A stretch of 64,000 nt of DNA from Cyclobacteriaceae bacterium (GCA_028285685.1 JANQOR010000040.1:62001-126000); one strand, 5' to 3'. Shown: positions 1-9,991, counted from the stretch's first letter. Numbers and translations: made by a program. Notes: a model not told the origin generated them from the letters alone.

Positions 1-2
1 CT

Positions 3-263
3 GATGGATTTGAAAACGCTTTTGAGTTCATAACAGAGCCTACAACTTCTGATTCCTACTTTTTGCGTGGTACTGTACTTGAGAGATATGGAACCCACGA
101 TGTTATTCTCTTTTCGCTAAACCAGGAATATGCAGACTTATATAATACATCTGGCGAGGATTCCAGGTCTTTTTCGGAACCGTTAACGAACATTGAAAAT
201 GGCTTAGGGATTTTTACGGCGTTCAGTAGTGACACTGTTCAATTCACCATTATAAAACCTTAG
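3..263 (+). CDS. DUF4249 family protein, C-terminal fragment (5' end outside window)
   Basis: The frame is open from base 3, with no start inside the window, and stops at 261-263, so these are the last 86 residues of a longer protein. The end resembles the C-terminus of DUF4249 lipoproteins, where a segment like EPLTNIENGLGIFTAF (consensus: EP, then NIENGxGIF, then an aromatic) closes the domain. DUF4249 proteins are exported lipoproteins usually encoded next to a TonB-dependent receptor, which would lie upstream of the window. The 269-811 gene follows after 5 bases and may share its transcript. The call rests on a short C-terminal motif only. Confidence 0.55.
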   Translation, partial: DGFENAFEFITEPTTSDSYFLRGTVLERYGTHDVILFSLNQEYADLYNTSGEDSRSFSEPLTNIENGLGIFTAFSSDTVQFTIIKP

Positions 264-268
264 CAGCT

Positions 269-811
269 ATGAAGAGACTCTTACTGGTACTTCACACCAC
301 CTTGACCCTTTCCGTTGCAATGGCTCAGCGTCCTTCAATGGGTGGAGGTTTAGGACCGGAGCCTATCAAAGCCGAAGAGCTGGCAGAGATCCTGTTTTTG
401 GAGCCAGAGAAAATCACGAAGAAAATCAAGCTGAAGGGACCCGAAGAAAAGCTCTTTTGGAAATTGACAAGTGATTACAATCAGGAAATTGACAGCATTC
501 AGATTATAAACTTCAAGACCCTGGAGGAGGCCAACCGAGATTTACTGAGAGCCCAGGCAAATGCCATGCGAAACAGGGATCCTCGAGCTATGCAATCAAA
601 CCTAATTGAGATTTCTAGAAAAATAGACCCGGTACTAAAGGCCAGCCGCCAGGCAAGGGAGAAATTGGTGAGTCGCGTGCAGATGATTGTGGACAGGAAA
701 CAGTTTCAGAAGTTCGAGAAAATCTTATCCAGGGAAGTTGAGAATCTTAAACCCCGAATGTCTCAGGGGAGGCGGCCTTCCGGACGTACCGGTCAAGGTT
801 CGAGGTTCTAA
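269..811 (+). CDS. Exported helical protein, Spy/CpxP-like in character
   Basis: 180 aa. Residues 1-19 form a signal peptide ending AMA-Q. The mature part is almost entirely charged amphipathic helix, with many Glu/Lys/Arg and a long stretch (about 75-165) of heptad-like pattern, and it ends in a Gly/Arg-rich tail. This resembles small periplasmic helical proteins of the Spy/CpxP type, but I cannot see a clear LTxxQ motif, so the family is uncertain. It starts 5 bases after the DUF4249 fragment and is probably in the same operon. About 185 bases without an obvious gene separate it from cydA. Confidence 0.7.
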   Translation: MKRLLLVLHTTLTLSVAMAQRPSMGGGLGPEPIKAEELAEILFLEPEKITKKIKLKGPEEKLFWKLTSDYNQEIDSIQIINFKTLEEANRDLLRAQANAMRNRDPRAMQSNLIEISRKIDPVLKASRQAREKLVSRVQMIVDRKQFQKFEKILSREVENLKPRMSQGRRPSGRTGQGSRF

Positions 812-996
812 CCCTAACTCGAGGTGCGATGGCTCTTGTAAACGCAAATGATTTGGACTGCTAATGGAATACCTTATCCAACTGGCACTTCTTATTATTC
901 CAAAAACTATGGCCTCTTCGTTTGTTTTTACGTCTTGAATGGTGAAATTTAGGGAGGTCAGTGAACAAAGAAATTCCTCAGTAACAGCTTAGCGCA

Positions 997-2340
997 ATGG
1001 AAGATGCCATTTTGTATGATAGGTTACAATTTGCCTTCACTATAACCTTTCACTACCTGTTCCCACAACTCACAATGGGGCTTTCTCTGCTTATTGTGAT
1101 TCTCAAGTCAGTCTCGATAGTTAAGAAAAGTCCGCTTCACAACCTGGCAGCTCGATTTTGGATAAAGATATTCGCCATCAATTTTGTAATGGGTGTGGTT
1201 ACCGGGATTCCTATGGAGTTTCAGTTTGGTACCAACTGGGCAAAATTTTCAGAACTGACAGGAAGCATTGTTGGTCAGACGCTGGCGATGGAAGGGACCT
1301 TTTCCTTTTTTCTGGAAAGTGCCTTTATAGGAATCATGCTTTTTGGTGAGAAAAAGATGAGCCCCAAAATACATCTGTTATCCTGTGTTTTGGTGTTCGT
1401 AGGCTCATGGCTAAGTGGCTTTTTCATACTTGCAACGCATGCGTGGATGCAACATCCGGTCGGACACGTGATGGGGGAAAATGGAGAATTCATGCTCACA
1501 AGTTTCTCAGCATTGTTTACCAATCCCTGGCTCTTTTGGGAATATCTCCATACCATGATTGCTGCCGTTGTTACAGCTTCATTTGTAATGGCTGGAATTG
1601 GCGCTTTCTACATGCTATCGGGGACCAGTCAAGAGTTCGGAAAACTCTTTTTAAAGGTGGGAGTCATTGCTGGCTTTGTGTCTTCCAGTTTGGTGGCTTT
1701 TCCGACAGGAGATCAGCAAGCTAAAAACGTGGCTGAAATGCAGCCTTCGACTTTAGCGGCAATGGAAGGTCTTTTCGAAACACAGGAGGGAGCAGGAATC
1801 GTGCTGATTGGTCAGCCTAATATGAAACAAAAGCGAATCGATAATCCGATTCATATTCCTTATATCTTAAGCTTAATCACCTACAAGCGGTTTGATGCTG
1901 AAGTAAAGGGGATGAATGAGTATCCTTCGGATGAATTACCATCGAATGTTCCCTTGTTGTACTATTCGTTTCATATCATGGTTGGGTTGGGGACCCTGTT
2001 CATACTGCTAATGTTCGTGGCTTTGGTTCAGCTATATAGAAAAAAGTTATATCACCAGAGAAGGCTATTGTGGATCTTAATGGCAGCCGTTCCCTTTCCC
2101 TACATTGCAACCACAGCCGGTTGGATGACGGCCGAACTCGGTAGACAACCTTGGCTGGTTTACGGGCTGATGAGAACGGTCGATGGCGCCTCACCAAGTG
2201 TTTCTGCAGGAAATACACTCTTTACTTTGATGGGTTTTGTTGGACTCTATTTCTTGCTTGGCACGCTGTTTCTATTTCTGGTGGCGAGAATCGTAAAGAA
2301 AGGCCCGGAAGATGAAATTGCTACAAAATATGATGAATAA
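997..2340 (+). CDS. cydA: Cytochrome bd ubiquinol oxidase subunit I (CydA)
   Basis: Catalytic subunit of the high-affinity, proton-pump-independent quinol:O2 oxidase in the cytoplasmic membrane. 447 aa with about nine membrane segments. Visible hallmarks are His19 in TFHYLFPQLTMG (heme ligand region), the acidic LAMEGTFSFFLES helix, EYLHTM (second His ligand region), a Q-loop stretch around residues 230-310, and GWMTAELGRQPW near residue 370. At 447 aa it is shorter than the E. coli protein (522 aa), which fits the short Q-loop subclass. cydB follows after 3 bases. The ATG at 997 directly precedes the conserved N-terminus. Confidence 0.96.
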   Translation: MEDAILYDRLQFAFTITFHYLFPQLTMGLSLLIVILKSVSIVKKSPLHNLAARFWIKIFAINFVMGVVTGIPMEFQFGTNWAKFSELTGSIVGQTLAMEGTFSFFLESAFIGIMLFGEKKMSPKIHLLSCVLVFVGSWLSGFFILATHAWMQHPVGHVMGENGEFMLTSFSALFTNPWLFWEYLHTMIAAVVTASFVMAGIGAFYMLSGTSQEFGKLFLKVGVIAGFVSSSLVAFPTGDQQAKNVAEMQPSTLAAMEGLFETQEGAGIVLIGQPNMKQKRIDNPIHIPYILSLITYKRFDAEVKGMNEYPSDELPSNVPLLYYSFHIMVGLGTLFILLMFVALVQLYRKKLYHQRRLLWILMAAVPFPYIATTAGWMTAELGRQPWLVYGLMRTVDGASPSVSAGNTLFTLMGFVGLYFLLGTLFLFLVARIVKKGPEDEIATKYDE

Positions 2341-2343
2341 CCT

Positions 2344-3423
2344 ATGGAAGTAACATGGCTCTATATCATGGCATTCATGTTTATCATGTATGCGATTCTT
2401 GACGGCTTTGATTTTGGAGCCGGAATGATCCACTTATTTCTGGCAAAAAATGAAAAAGAGAGTATGCTTATTAAGAGAAGCATAGGACCCTTTTGGGACG
2501 GGAACGAAGTGTGGCTTGTAGCCTCAGGTGGTCTGCTATTTATGGCTTTCCCAAAGCTCTATGCCTCGTTTTTCAGCGGCTTTTATCTACCGCTTATGAT
2601 GGTTCTGTGGCTTATCATGGGGAGGGGCATTAGCCTGGAACTGAGAAATCAGTTGGATAACCAGATCTGGAAGGCGCTTTGGGACAAAATATTTGGGATA
2701 TCGAGCCTTTTGTTGGCTTTAATTTTTGGAACTGCATTTGGCAACGTTCTCAGAGGTGTCAATTTAGGGGGTGTTGAGAATGGAGTCTCACTTTACGAAC
2801 CTCACTTTTTCTTTGCACCTCTGTGGACGGATTTTGCTCATTCAGAGAATCCCGGGGTGATTGACTGGTTTAGCCTGTTCGTTGGTGTTATAGCTGTTCT
2901 GGTTCTGATTGTGCATGGCGGTAACTGGGTGCTTTTGAAAATAGAAAGCCCATTCAAAAAGAGGGTGCGAAAGTTCACATTCATAATTGCTTTGATCGTA
3001 CTCATGTTGATGGTCATTTCATTTTTCATCGTTCCGACAGTCAGGCCTACTATCTACGACAATTTTTCAAATAGTAAGCTATTGCTTCTTATTCCGTTTG
3101 TCAGTGTGGTAGCATTGATCCTAAGTGCCATTTTCCAAAAGATGGAACGAGAGCTGGCTGCTTTTTTGTCAAGCAGCCTGTTCATTGCCGGAATGTTCAT
3201 TTCAGCTGTTGTCAGTATTTATCCAGCGGTCTTACCGAGTACCAATAACGTCAATCCAGACCTTACTATTTTCAACACATCTACAAGCAGTTACGGACTC
3301 AATATTGGTCTGACCTGGTGGATAGTGGGGATTCTACTCATCAGCGGTTATACCTTCATGGTGCACTGGATGTATAGAGGTAAGATTGCTGATGATGCCA
3401 ATATCTACAAGCAGTACCATTAA
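2344..3423 (+). CDS. cydB: Cytochrome bd ubiquinol oxidase subunit II (CydB)
   Basis: 359 aa, about eight or nine membrane helices. It starts with the family hallmark in which a helix ends AILDGFDFGAGM, followed by GPFWDGNEVWLVASGG near residues 50-65. It pairs with CydA to form cytochrome bd and stabilises the heme b595/d site. It begins 3 bases after cydA, so the two are translationally linked. No recognisable cydX or cydCD follows, and the next gene is convergent. A palindrome, AGGGATATCCCT, lies in the 148-base convergent gap at 3526-3537. Confidence 0.96.
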   Translation: MEVTWLYIMAFMFIMYAILDGFDFGAGMIHLFLAKNEKESMLIKRSIGPFWDGNEVWLVASGGLLFMAFPKLYASFFSGFYLPLMMVLWLIMGRGISLELRNQLDNQIWKALWDKIFGISSLLLALIFGTAFGNVLRGVNLGGVENGVSLYEPHFFFAPLWTDFAHSENPGVIDWFSLFVGVIAVLVLIVHGGNWVLLKIESPFKKRVRKFTFIIALIVLMLMVISFFIVPTVRPTIYDNFSNSKLLLLIPFVSVVALILSAIFQKMERELAAFLSSSLFIAGMFISAVVSIYPAVLPSTNNVNPDLTIFNTSTSSYGLNIGLTWWIVGILLISGYTFMVHWMYRGKIADDANIYKQYH

Positions 3424-3571
3424 CACGACGGAACTTTGGTTGAGTGAGTGTAAGCTCAATTTGTCGCCTTTTGTGTCGAGAAACAGAGCAAATTAGCCGA
3501 CTGCATCTGCAGGGCGTTTTAGGGAAGGGATATCCCTGCTGTCTTACTTGGAAATATGAATCCGGTACCCT

Positions 3572-5935
3572 TCACTCAGATCGAAGATTCACTATGGGAT
3601 TTAGTTTTACCGCACGAATTATGAGGTGGCTTATGGTAATCAGTACTATTATGCCAATAAGTAAAACACCCATAATAATGGGAGCCAAGCTCATATCCAC
3701 TCGATAAGCAAATTCACTTAGCCATTGTTTCATCAAAACCCAGGAGACGGGCGAGGCGACCACCGCTGAGAACAAAATCAAGAGAAAGTAGAGTTTTAAT
3801 TCGGATAGATACAGTTTTAACTCTCCTGCGCCCAGCACTCTCCTGATGGCCATTTGTTTTAGTGCAAGACTTACGTTGAAAGACACCAGTCCGTACAATC
3901 CGAACATAGCTAGAAATATTGCTACATAAGTAAACAATTGGATCAGAAATCGGAATTGTTGATCTTTTTGGTATAGAGAATCTAGGTGCTCGTCTACGAA
4001 GCGGTAAGTAAACGGAAGATTGGAGGATATTTTTGTCCATTCTTTATCAAGTGCTTCAAGTGTGTTATCAATTCCCTCCGAAGTTACCCTTACGTAGATG
4101 TGCTCAATATTAACGCTTGGGTTAAATATTACCAGCGGAAGTATTTGGGAGTGTGTTGATGCGTAATTGAAGTCCTTAACCACCGCGATAACGTTTCCCT
4201 CAAGTATCTCTCCAACTTGCATACTGATACCCAATGCTTCATGAGGAGCTTTCTGTAATATTTTCAGAGCTGATTCATTAATAACCAAATCCCGGCTGTT
4301 GTATGGAAATTGTGATCTTGAGAATTCTCCTGCGATCAGTTCGACTCCCAGTTGGGGTAACCATTCAGGACTAGCAGCAACGATGTGCATCGGAAATCCT
4401 TCTTCATGATCATATCCATCGGGACGAACAGGGACATTTCCGTGATTGCCATCGAGCAAACTGCTGGAGAACGAAATGCCTTTTACACCAGATATGCTAG
4501 AAAACACCGACTTAAATACAGGTGCCCGGTCGATAGGCACATTTCCACCGGTTTCAATGACCAAAAGTTGCTCTTTGTCATATCCTAGATCTTTGATATG
4601 AATATAGTCCAGTTGATTATTTACAACAATGGATGAAGTTATGAGAGTGAGAGCGATAGAAAACTGGAGGGTTATAAAGACCTTTCGGATCATCGAGCTT
4701 TTCCTACCCTTTCTAACCTCTCCTTTGAGCGCCGAGAGCATGTTTACTTTCCAGGCATTCCATGTGGGAAAAGAACTTGAAATGAGGCTAAGGGGGATTG
4801 CTAGTACCAAAACAACGAATAGGTGAACGAGAAAATGTTGGTTTGAATCAATGTACTCCCGGACTATAGTTTCATATATCAACAGTGAGAACAGCGAACT
4901 GACAGATACTATCAGAATCGTCTCTATCAGAAATTGATAAGAAACGTGTGTTTTTTGAGCTCCCAAGACCTTTCTCAATCCCATTTCCTGAGATCTGTTT
5001 ATAAGTCTTGCAGTGCTTAGGTTGATGAAATTTAACAGCGCAAGAACAAGTAGAATAGCAGCAATGGCGATAAGGGACCATACGTACCCCATCGTCCCCG
5101 ATCTTACTTGATCGTTGTTATACGCACTAAAGTAAACTTCTTCCAGAGGCTGAATCGTGAAGGTAAACCTGTCAGCGATGTTTTCCGGAAGGTTTTCCTT
5201 GGTAAAGACACTCAATTTTCTCTCTAACTCTTCCTTATTAGCCTCATCCTCAAGCAGTAAGTACGTATGAAAGGACGCCCAAGACCACTCGTTTAAGTCA
5301 ACCGGGTATCCAGCAGGAACCTCAAATGCATGGAAAGGAATAACTATTCGTAAGTCAAGATGAGATCCTGAAGAATTGGTATTCAGGACACCCGTGACTT
5401 GAAGAAGTTTCTCATCATTGAACCTTATTGTTTGTCCAATAGGGTCTTGATCACCAAAGTACTTTGTTGCCAGCTCTTCGGAGAGGAGGACTGAATTTTC
5501 ATTGTTCAATGCTGTTCGTTTGTCACCATATTTTAGTTTGAAAGAAAAAACATCAAACAATGTAGAGTCGGCGTAGAAGACCCCGGTTTCATAAAAGGAC
5601 TTGTTACCTACTTGAACGATATCGTTATCAGAGTATCTAAAGCGAACAAAGCGCTGTATTTCTGCAAACTCTGAGTACAGGGTGGGTCCCGCTGGGGGGC
5701 CAGAGGTAGAAAAAACTCGTGCCCCAGGCCTTCCGCTCGGACGTTCATCGAAGAGCAGCCGGTATATCCTATCTTCTTTCTGATGAAAGCCATCTACCTG
5801 TAGCTCTGTGATCGTCAAGTTAAAGATCGTCAGGCAGCTCACGAGACTTATGGTAAGTCCAAGAACATTTATTGCAGTGAACAACTTGTTTTTCGAGAGG
5901 CTTCTAAGTGAGGTTTTTAGATAGCTTATTAACAT
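3572..5935 (-). CDS. MacB/FtsX-like ABC permease without ATPase domain (copy 1)
   Basis: 787 aa. Layout typical of the duplicated MacB-type permease of Bacteroidota: TM1 at about residues 18-40, a large periplasmic MacB_PCD-like domain to about 275, three TM helices (about 283-400), a fifth TM near 425, a second periplasmic domain, and three C-terminal TMs (about 670-780). FtsX signatures are EMGLRKVLGA after TM2 and QMAIRRVLGA after TM6. MacB-class permeases couple cytoplasmic ATP hydrolysis to periplasmic movements (mechanotransmission). No ATP-binding subunit is encoded here or nearby. It lies downstream of the 6018-6725 gene on the same strand (82-base gap) and is convergent with cydB. 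Confidence 0.9.
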   Translation of the reverse strand: MLISYLKTSLRSLSKNKLFTAINVLGLTISLVSCLTIFNLTITELQVDGFHQKEDRIYRLLFDERPSGRPGARVFSTSGPPAGPTLYSEFAEIQRFVRFRYSDNDIVQVGNKSFYETGVFYADSTLFDVFSFKLKYGDKRTALNNENSVLLSEELATKYFGDQDPIGQTIRFNDEKLLQVTGVLNTNSSGSHLDLRIVIPFHAFEVPAGYPVDLNEWSWASFHTYLLLEDEANKEELERKLSVFTKENLPENIADRFTFTIQPLEEVYFSAYNNDQVRSGTMGYVWSLIAIAAILLVLALLNFINLSTARLINRSQEMGLRKVLGAQKTHVSYQFLIETILIVSVSSLFSLLIYETIVREYIDSNQHFLVHLFVVLVLAIPLSLISSSFPTWNAWKVNMLSALKGEVRKGRKSSMIRKVFITLQFSIALTLITSSIVVNNQLDYIHIKDLGYDKEQLLVIETGGNVPIDRAPVFKSVFSSISGVKGISFSSSLLDGNHGNVPVRPDGYDHEEGFPMHIVAASPEWLPQLGVELIAGEFSRSQFPYNSRDLVINESALKILQKAPHEALGISMQVGEILEGNVIAVVKDFNYASTHSQILPLVIFNPSVNIEHIYVRVTSEGIDNTLEALDKEWTKISSNLPFTYRFVDEHLDSLYQKDQQFRFLIQLFTYVAIFLAMFGLYGLVSFNVSLALKQMAIRRVLGAGELKLYLSELKLYFLLILFSAVVASPVSWVLMKQWLSEFAYRVDMSLAPIIMGVLLIGIIVLITISHLIIRAVKLNPIVNLRSE

Positions 5936-6017
5936 CGGTTTTAAGGGTTTGGTTAGTTACAGTTACCTCGTAAAGGCATGGGTGAAGCTGGTTCAATCTA
6001 TACTCTCGACAAATCAA

Positions 6018-6725
6018 TCAATTTGATGAATCCTGCGTAAGAAGTTTTCCTAATCCCTTTTTGCTCTGACCCATCCAATGTTCAATCCACTGCTCATTCC
6101 AATGTGTTGACATATATCTAGGTTCCATTCGAGAATCATAGATTCCTTTTGCCTTAAGCAGGAGGTTTCGAGCTGCATATGTTGATATGAAATCTCTATT
6201 ACGGATAAGTCTTACCGCAAGAATTACATCCAGCAGAGGGTTGTTGTAATCATTGCGAATTCCACTTTTGATCTCATCCAACTCCTTTTTCTCATACTCT
6301 GATTTCAGCGCTTCATTCTCTGATGAGTAGTTACGAAAAGCATAGATCAAAGACTGCAGCGCATGAAAATCAGAGCGAATTTGGGGAGTCATGTTATCCA
6401 CCTTCCCAAACGCTTTATCAAAATTGTCCTGGGAAGCCTTGAGAATGGATGTTTTGGTTATGGCTTTATCCGCGTAACCTTCGGGAATAGAAAAAGTCAA
6501 TTGCGTATAAAAGTAACTCGACCAATAGTTCGGAAGCCACTCGTTAGGGGATCGGTCACCAAGGTCACTTAGCATCTTTGCAGCTGTAAGCCAATCACCG
6601 AAGGTTTCTCCATCGGTGTACGCGTCAAACCCTTTTTTCATTTCAATTTCCAGAGATTTGTCTTGACTTAAAGATGCCAAGGCAAGTGCGGATCCAAGCG
6701 TTGACAGGAGAATTACTTTTTTCAT
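6018..6725 (-). CDS. Exported helical protein of unknown function
   Basis: 235 aa. Residues 1-20 are a signal peptide with a hydrophobic core and a Ser/Gln cleavage region (LASLSQ-DK). The mature part is helical with TPR-like character: residues 30-70 (AAKMLSDLGDRSPNEWLPNYWSSYFYTQL), then YADKAI and LKASQDNFDKAF. It resembles a conserved Bacteroidota periplasmic protein group with an NEWLPNYW-type motif, but I know no function. It lies 21 bases downstream of the ankyrin protein gene and upstream of the FtsX permease on the same strand, so an operon of 7586 to 3572 is plausible. Confidence 0.75.
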   Translation of the reverse strand: MKKVILLSTLGSALALASLSQDKSLEIEMKKGFDAYTDGETFGDWLTAAKMLSDLGDRSPNEWLPNYWSSYFYTQLTFSIPEGYADKAITKTSILKASQDNFDKAFGKVDNMTPQIRSDFHALQSLIYAFRNYSSENEALKSEYEKKELDEIKSGIRNDYNNPLLDVILAVRLIRNRDFISTYAARNLLLKAKGIYDSRMEPRYMSTHWNEQWIEHWMGQSKKGLGKLLTQDSSN

Positions 6726-6746
6726 GGGTTTGTTTGTTTTAAGTTA

Positions 6747-7586
6747 TTATATGCGTTTTGCGCTGATGTTGGATTGCTGCGTTATGATTCTCAGTGCAGA
6801 GGCCCTATCGCCTTTCAATTCGAATTTCACAGTTACAGAAGGAGCTCCTCCAGGAGAAAATTCTGCTTCACCAATCCGATTGAGTGGTTTTCCAAACTCT
6901 CCCTTTCTTCCGATTTGTAGCATCTTTCTCATATTCAGATCTACGACGAAAATTTCATCGCTGTCTTGTCCAAATCGATAATCTCCCATAAACATCTGCC
7001 TTTCCTCTTCGCTTATTTCCAGGTTAACTGGAGCAAGGTCCGCATCGCCAAGTCTTTCCAAATAGGAAATCAATTTTTCGCTACGGCTTTTTTCAGTTGG
7101 TGTGGTTTGTCTTCTTAACCGATTTTTAGCGTGTTGCAATAGAGTAATTCCGTGTGGTCCTGATATCCTTTGAATACCTGGGGAAACCTCGATCATTCCC
7201 TTCACAATATCATACTGCCCAAGCATGGCAAAGGTGAAAATGTCGGGCCGAGCGCCCTTTTCCATTAGAAAGTTTGCAATATCCACCCTAGCCATGTGTG
7301 AGGCAGCTCCTAAAGCGGTTTCGAAATCACCAAATCCCCAGTCCCATGATGCATTGGCAAGTTCAGGTCTTCTTTCGACCATTTCCTTCACTTCATCAAA
7401 TCGACTGTGAGCGGCGCTCACTACACCTTTTACTCCCTCGTCGTCAATAGCCGGATACCTATAAAAAAGATCATTGTCTTGAAATCCACTTCTTGCAAAC
7501 CCTGACGATAATGCTATACCCGGACTGGAAAGTCCAATGACTCCTAGGGTAGAACCCTTGATAAATGTCCTTCTGGAATTTTTCAT
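6747..7586 (-). CDS. Tat-exported ankyrin-repeat protein
   Basis: 279 aa. The N-terminus carries a twin-arginine signal (NSRRTFIKG followed by a hydrophobic stretch and SSG), so it should be exported folded. Residues about 60-165 contain ankyrin-like units: FETALGAASHMARVDIANFL and MEKGARPDIFTFAMLGQYDIV, then HGITLLQHAK. The C-terminal third (about 190-279) looks like a small beta domain (FMGDYRFGQDSDEIFVVD, MLQIGRKGEFGKPLNRIGE) of the sort found at the end of lipocalin or beta-lactamase-like proteins. Ankyrin repeats mediate protein contacts, and the partner is unknown. The 6018-6725 gene follows after 21 bases. Confidence 0.8.
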   Translation of the reverse strand: MKNSRRTFIKGSTLGVIGLSSPGIALSSGFARSGFQDNDLFYRYPAIDDEGVKGVVSAAHSRFDEVKEMVERRPELANASWDWGFGDFETALGAASHMARVDIANFLMEKGARPDIFTFAMLGQYDIVKGMIEVSPGIQRISGPHGITLLQHAKNRLRRQTTPTEKSRSEKLISYLERLGDADLAPVNLEISEEERQMFMGDYRFGQDSDEIFVVDLNMRKMLQIGRKGEFGKPLNRIGEAEFSPGGAPSVTVKFELKGDRASALRIITQQSNISAKRI

Positions 7587-7705
7587 AATTCAACTTATTG
7601 ATTGTGGATAATACGGATGATTTATAGAACCAAGAGCGGTAATTATCCGAACCAAGGGGATTTTTTGGTCAACTTGAAGAAATTGCGGGCTAACTGATAC
7701 TCTGG

Positions 7706-9895
7706 TCATATCCAGTATGTTACTTTTATCACAAGACTCCTATTTTTTGCGGTCAGGCTTTCTGGAAGATAATTGTCTGAGTAAACGAGGAAGATATCAG
7801 ACATTGGTTTGAACCTCCATTGAAAACGACTGTTGATATTTAAATTTTCCCACTGCGTGTTCAACTGAACGAAGGTTGTCCAGAACATCGCATTGGAAAA
7901 AGAGATTTCTGCTACAGGCCCCAACAAATGGAGTGTACTACTCTCCAGTGGAGATGGAAGCTGTATGTCGTTGATTTCGTACGATAGACCAAAATTTCCC
8001 CAAGGTTGAACCCGGTAATTCACACGGTTGACAAGGTTCTTGCGGGTTCCATTGTAAAATGAACCAATTCTTCCGCTTGTAAACAATGACACTTTTTTTC
8101 GCGGATCTGTCCGAAAGAAGAACCCGATGCTTTGATTAATAAAATCGTCCTTTGGGAAGGGTACGTCTCCAACTATGAATGAACTGAACGGTAGGTTGTC
8201 ATATTCGTGGAAATAGCTTATCTCGAACTCATTCTGATTCTTGAAGTTCAGGTAATAGAATAACCCTGCAAAAGTTGCTACAAGCTGTCCGTTTTCATCC
8301 GTGCGCACGTTGGATGAGAATCGCGGGCCGTGAAGATTGATTTTTTCAGATTCTGGATAAGAGTCATAAAAGAGAGAGTAACCAAATTGGGTGAACCCAA
8401 TTCTGACGGTCGTATCATTTTCAGCATCGTAGTTGACTAGTCTAGGAACAAAACCAACATCTGTCAAATAATTCTGGCCAACACTATGAACGCTAAACCG
8501 ACTAAATAACTTCTTTGTAGCATATCGGGCAGAGGCAGATAAGGTTCCTTCATGTTCAAGATCGCCAGGATTGAAGGATTTGTTGTATCCAACCTCTGCG
8601 CTCCATTTGCCATCAGGAGTCAGTAGTTTGAAGTTTGCAGCAGCGATGCTATTGTAAGAATTTTGCAGGCTATTTTCGTCCCGACCAATTTTTCTTCTGT
8701 CAACAAACAAGGCATTGAATGAAGAACGTTGGCCCACTCGGAATTGATAGGATCCAACCGTATAATTTTGAGCATTAATCCCTTCTTTTGATGCAGTCCG
8801 AACATTTAAGAAGCCAATTCGTGATTTGTCCGAGACATTTCCTGTAACCCGCATGCCATAAATGATTGGGACCGTCTGCCCACCTACAAGGCCTATTCTT
8901 CTTGAAAAGAATGGATTGATGCTCCGGATACCAAATGAGGTGAATAGATCGCTATTTTCAAGAAAAAACCCTCTTCTTTCCGGAAAGAACAAGCTAAACC
9001 GGGTCAGATTGGTTTGCTGTATGTCAACGTCGACTGTGGAAAAATCAGGATTGATGGTAAGATCCAGGTTGAGCGAGGGTGTGATGGCTACTTTGGCATC
9101 AACACCTACATTGTGTGTTGTTTTAAGAGCTTCCATCGCCTCAAAGTCTTTGCTAAGTGAACTGGATGCGTAAGGAAGCAGGTTTACCGAACCGTTTTTG
9201 ATCGAAGGTGGTCTTGCACTCCAGTGCAATAGTCCGGTGTAGCCGAGATCAATAGTGTTGAAGTTTACAGGCACCTGGTTCCATGACGAATACACGTTGT
9301 TTTTCATGTCATTGCGCACAATATTGAGGCCCCAAACCTGGTTATTAGGATCGTAGCGAAGTGTTCGAAACGGAATAGCCATTTCAACGTACCAAACTGA
9401 GTCAGCTATGGTCGTTTTGGAGAACCATTTGTTGTCCCAGTTCTCATCGATAATCGTATTTGATCCTCTAATTCTGATCAACCCTTCCATTTGGGCACCA
9501 CCTGCATTCACACCGAAGAAAAAGCCACTTGATTTTTCATTGACAGGGTCAAGAACTACGCCGATTCCATCGCTTCCGAAATGCTCATCCGGCTTGTCAC
9601 GCTTCAGCGTTCGGATGACATGCGCGTTGTTTTGTTCAAAACATTGAATTCCTATGTATAGGAATGCATCATCAAAAGCCATTTTCACGACGGTCTGTGA
9701 TTTGGCAAGCCCCGAATCAACTGGCCATTGGTTAATGAAGTGATTTAACTCATCCAAGCCATCCCAGAGAGGTTCATCCAAAACCCCATCAATAGTAGGT
9801 CTCCCAACGACTTTGGTGATCTGAGCGCTTCGTTGTGCATGCAATGATCCGATAATCAGAGAAAAAACAAGAAGAGGCAAGAGGGTCTTTGACAT
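7706..9895 (-). CDS. CBM9-like / DUF5916 outer-membrane protein (copy 1)
   Basis: 729 aa. A signal peptide (1-20, ending LHA-Q) is followed by a family 9 carbohydrate-binding-like domain (about 25-225; IDGVLDEPLWDGLDELNHF near the start). A DUF5916 region predicted to form a beta barrel continues to the C-terminal aromatic residues (VTYWI). The DUF5916 hallmark FFPERRGFFLEN, then FFSRRIGLVGG, is near residues 305-335. Such proteins are thought to act at the outer membrane in glycan or glycoconjugate handling, but the substrate is unknown. A homologue is at 42919-45120. It is likely a single-gene unit, with 119 bases to the ankyrin gene. Confidence 0.85.
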   Translation of the reverse strand: MSKTLLPLLVFSLIIGSLHAQRSAQITKVVGRPTIDGVLDEPLWDGLDELNHFINQWPVDSGLAKSQTVVKMAFDDAFLYIGIQCFEQNNAHVIRTLKRDKPDEHFGSDGIGVVLDPVNEKSSGFFFGVNAGGAQMEGLIRIRGSNTIIDENWDNKWFSKTTIADSVWYVEMAIPFRTLRYDPNNQVWGLNIVRNDMKNNVYSSWNQVPVNFNTIDLGYTGLLHWSARPPSIKNGSVNLLPYASSSLSKDFEAMEALKTTHNVGVDAKVAITPSLNLDLTINPDFSTVDVDIQQTNLTRFSLFFPERRGFFLENSDLFTSFGIRSINPFFSRRIGLVGGQTVPIIYGMRVTGNVSDKSRIGFLNVRTASKEGINAQNYTVGSYQFRVGQRSSFNALFVDRRKIGRDENSLQNSYNSIAAANFKLLTPDGKWSAEVGYNKSFNPGDLEHEGTLSASARYATKKLFSRFSVHSVGQNYLTDVGFVPRLVNYDAENDTTVRIGFTQFGYSLFYDSYPESEKINLHGPRFSSNVRTDENGQLVATFAGLFYYLNFKNQNEFEISYFHEYDNLPFSSFIVGDVPFPKDDFINQSIGFFFRTDPRKKVSLFTSGRIGSFYNGTRKNLVNRVNYRVQPWGNFGLSYEINDIQLPSPLESSTLHLLGPVAEISFSNAMFWTTFVQLNTQWENLNINSRFQWRFKPMSDIFLVYSDNYLPESLTAKNRSLVIKVTYWI

Positions 9896-9991
9896 ATCTA
9901 TTTTTGACCGCTCAAACGGGAAGAGAAAAGTACGAGATCAATCTTTATCTCAAACCACTCATCTATGTGGTGAAGAGGTGCAAACGTTATC

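Noticed and set aside
1275-1556. Antisense 93-codon frame inside cydA, and many similar frames in other genes
   Set aside because: These are shadow frames within strongly supported coding sequences.
3526-3537. AGGGATATCCCT palindrome as terminator after cydB
   Set aside because: It has no loop and no T-tract, so it cannot form a normal terminator; no other role is evident.
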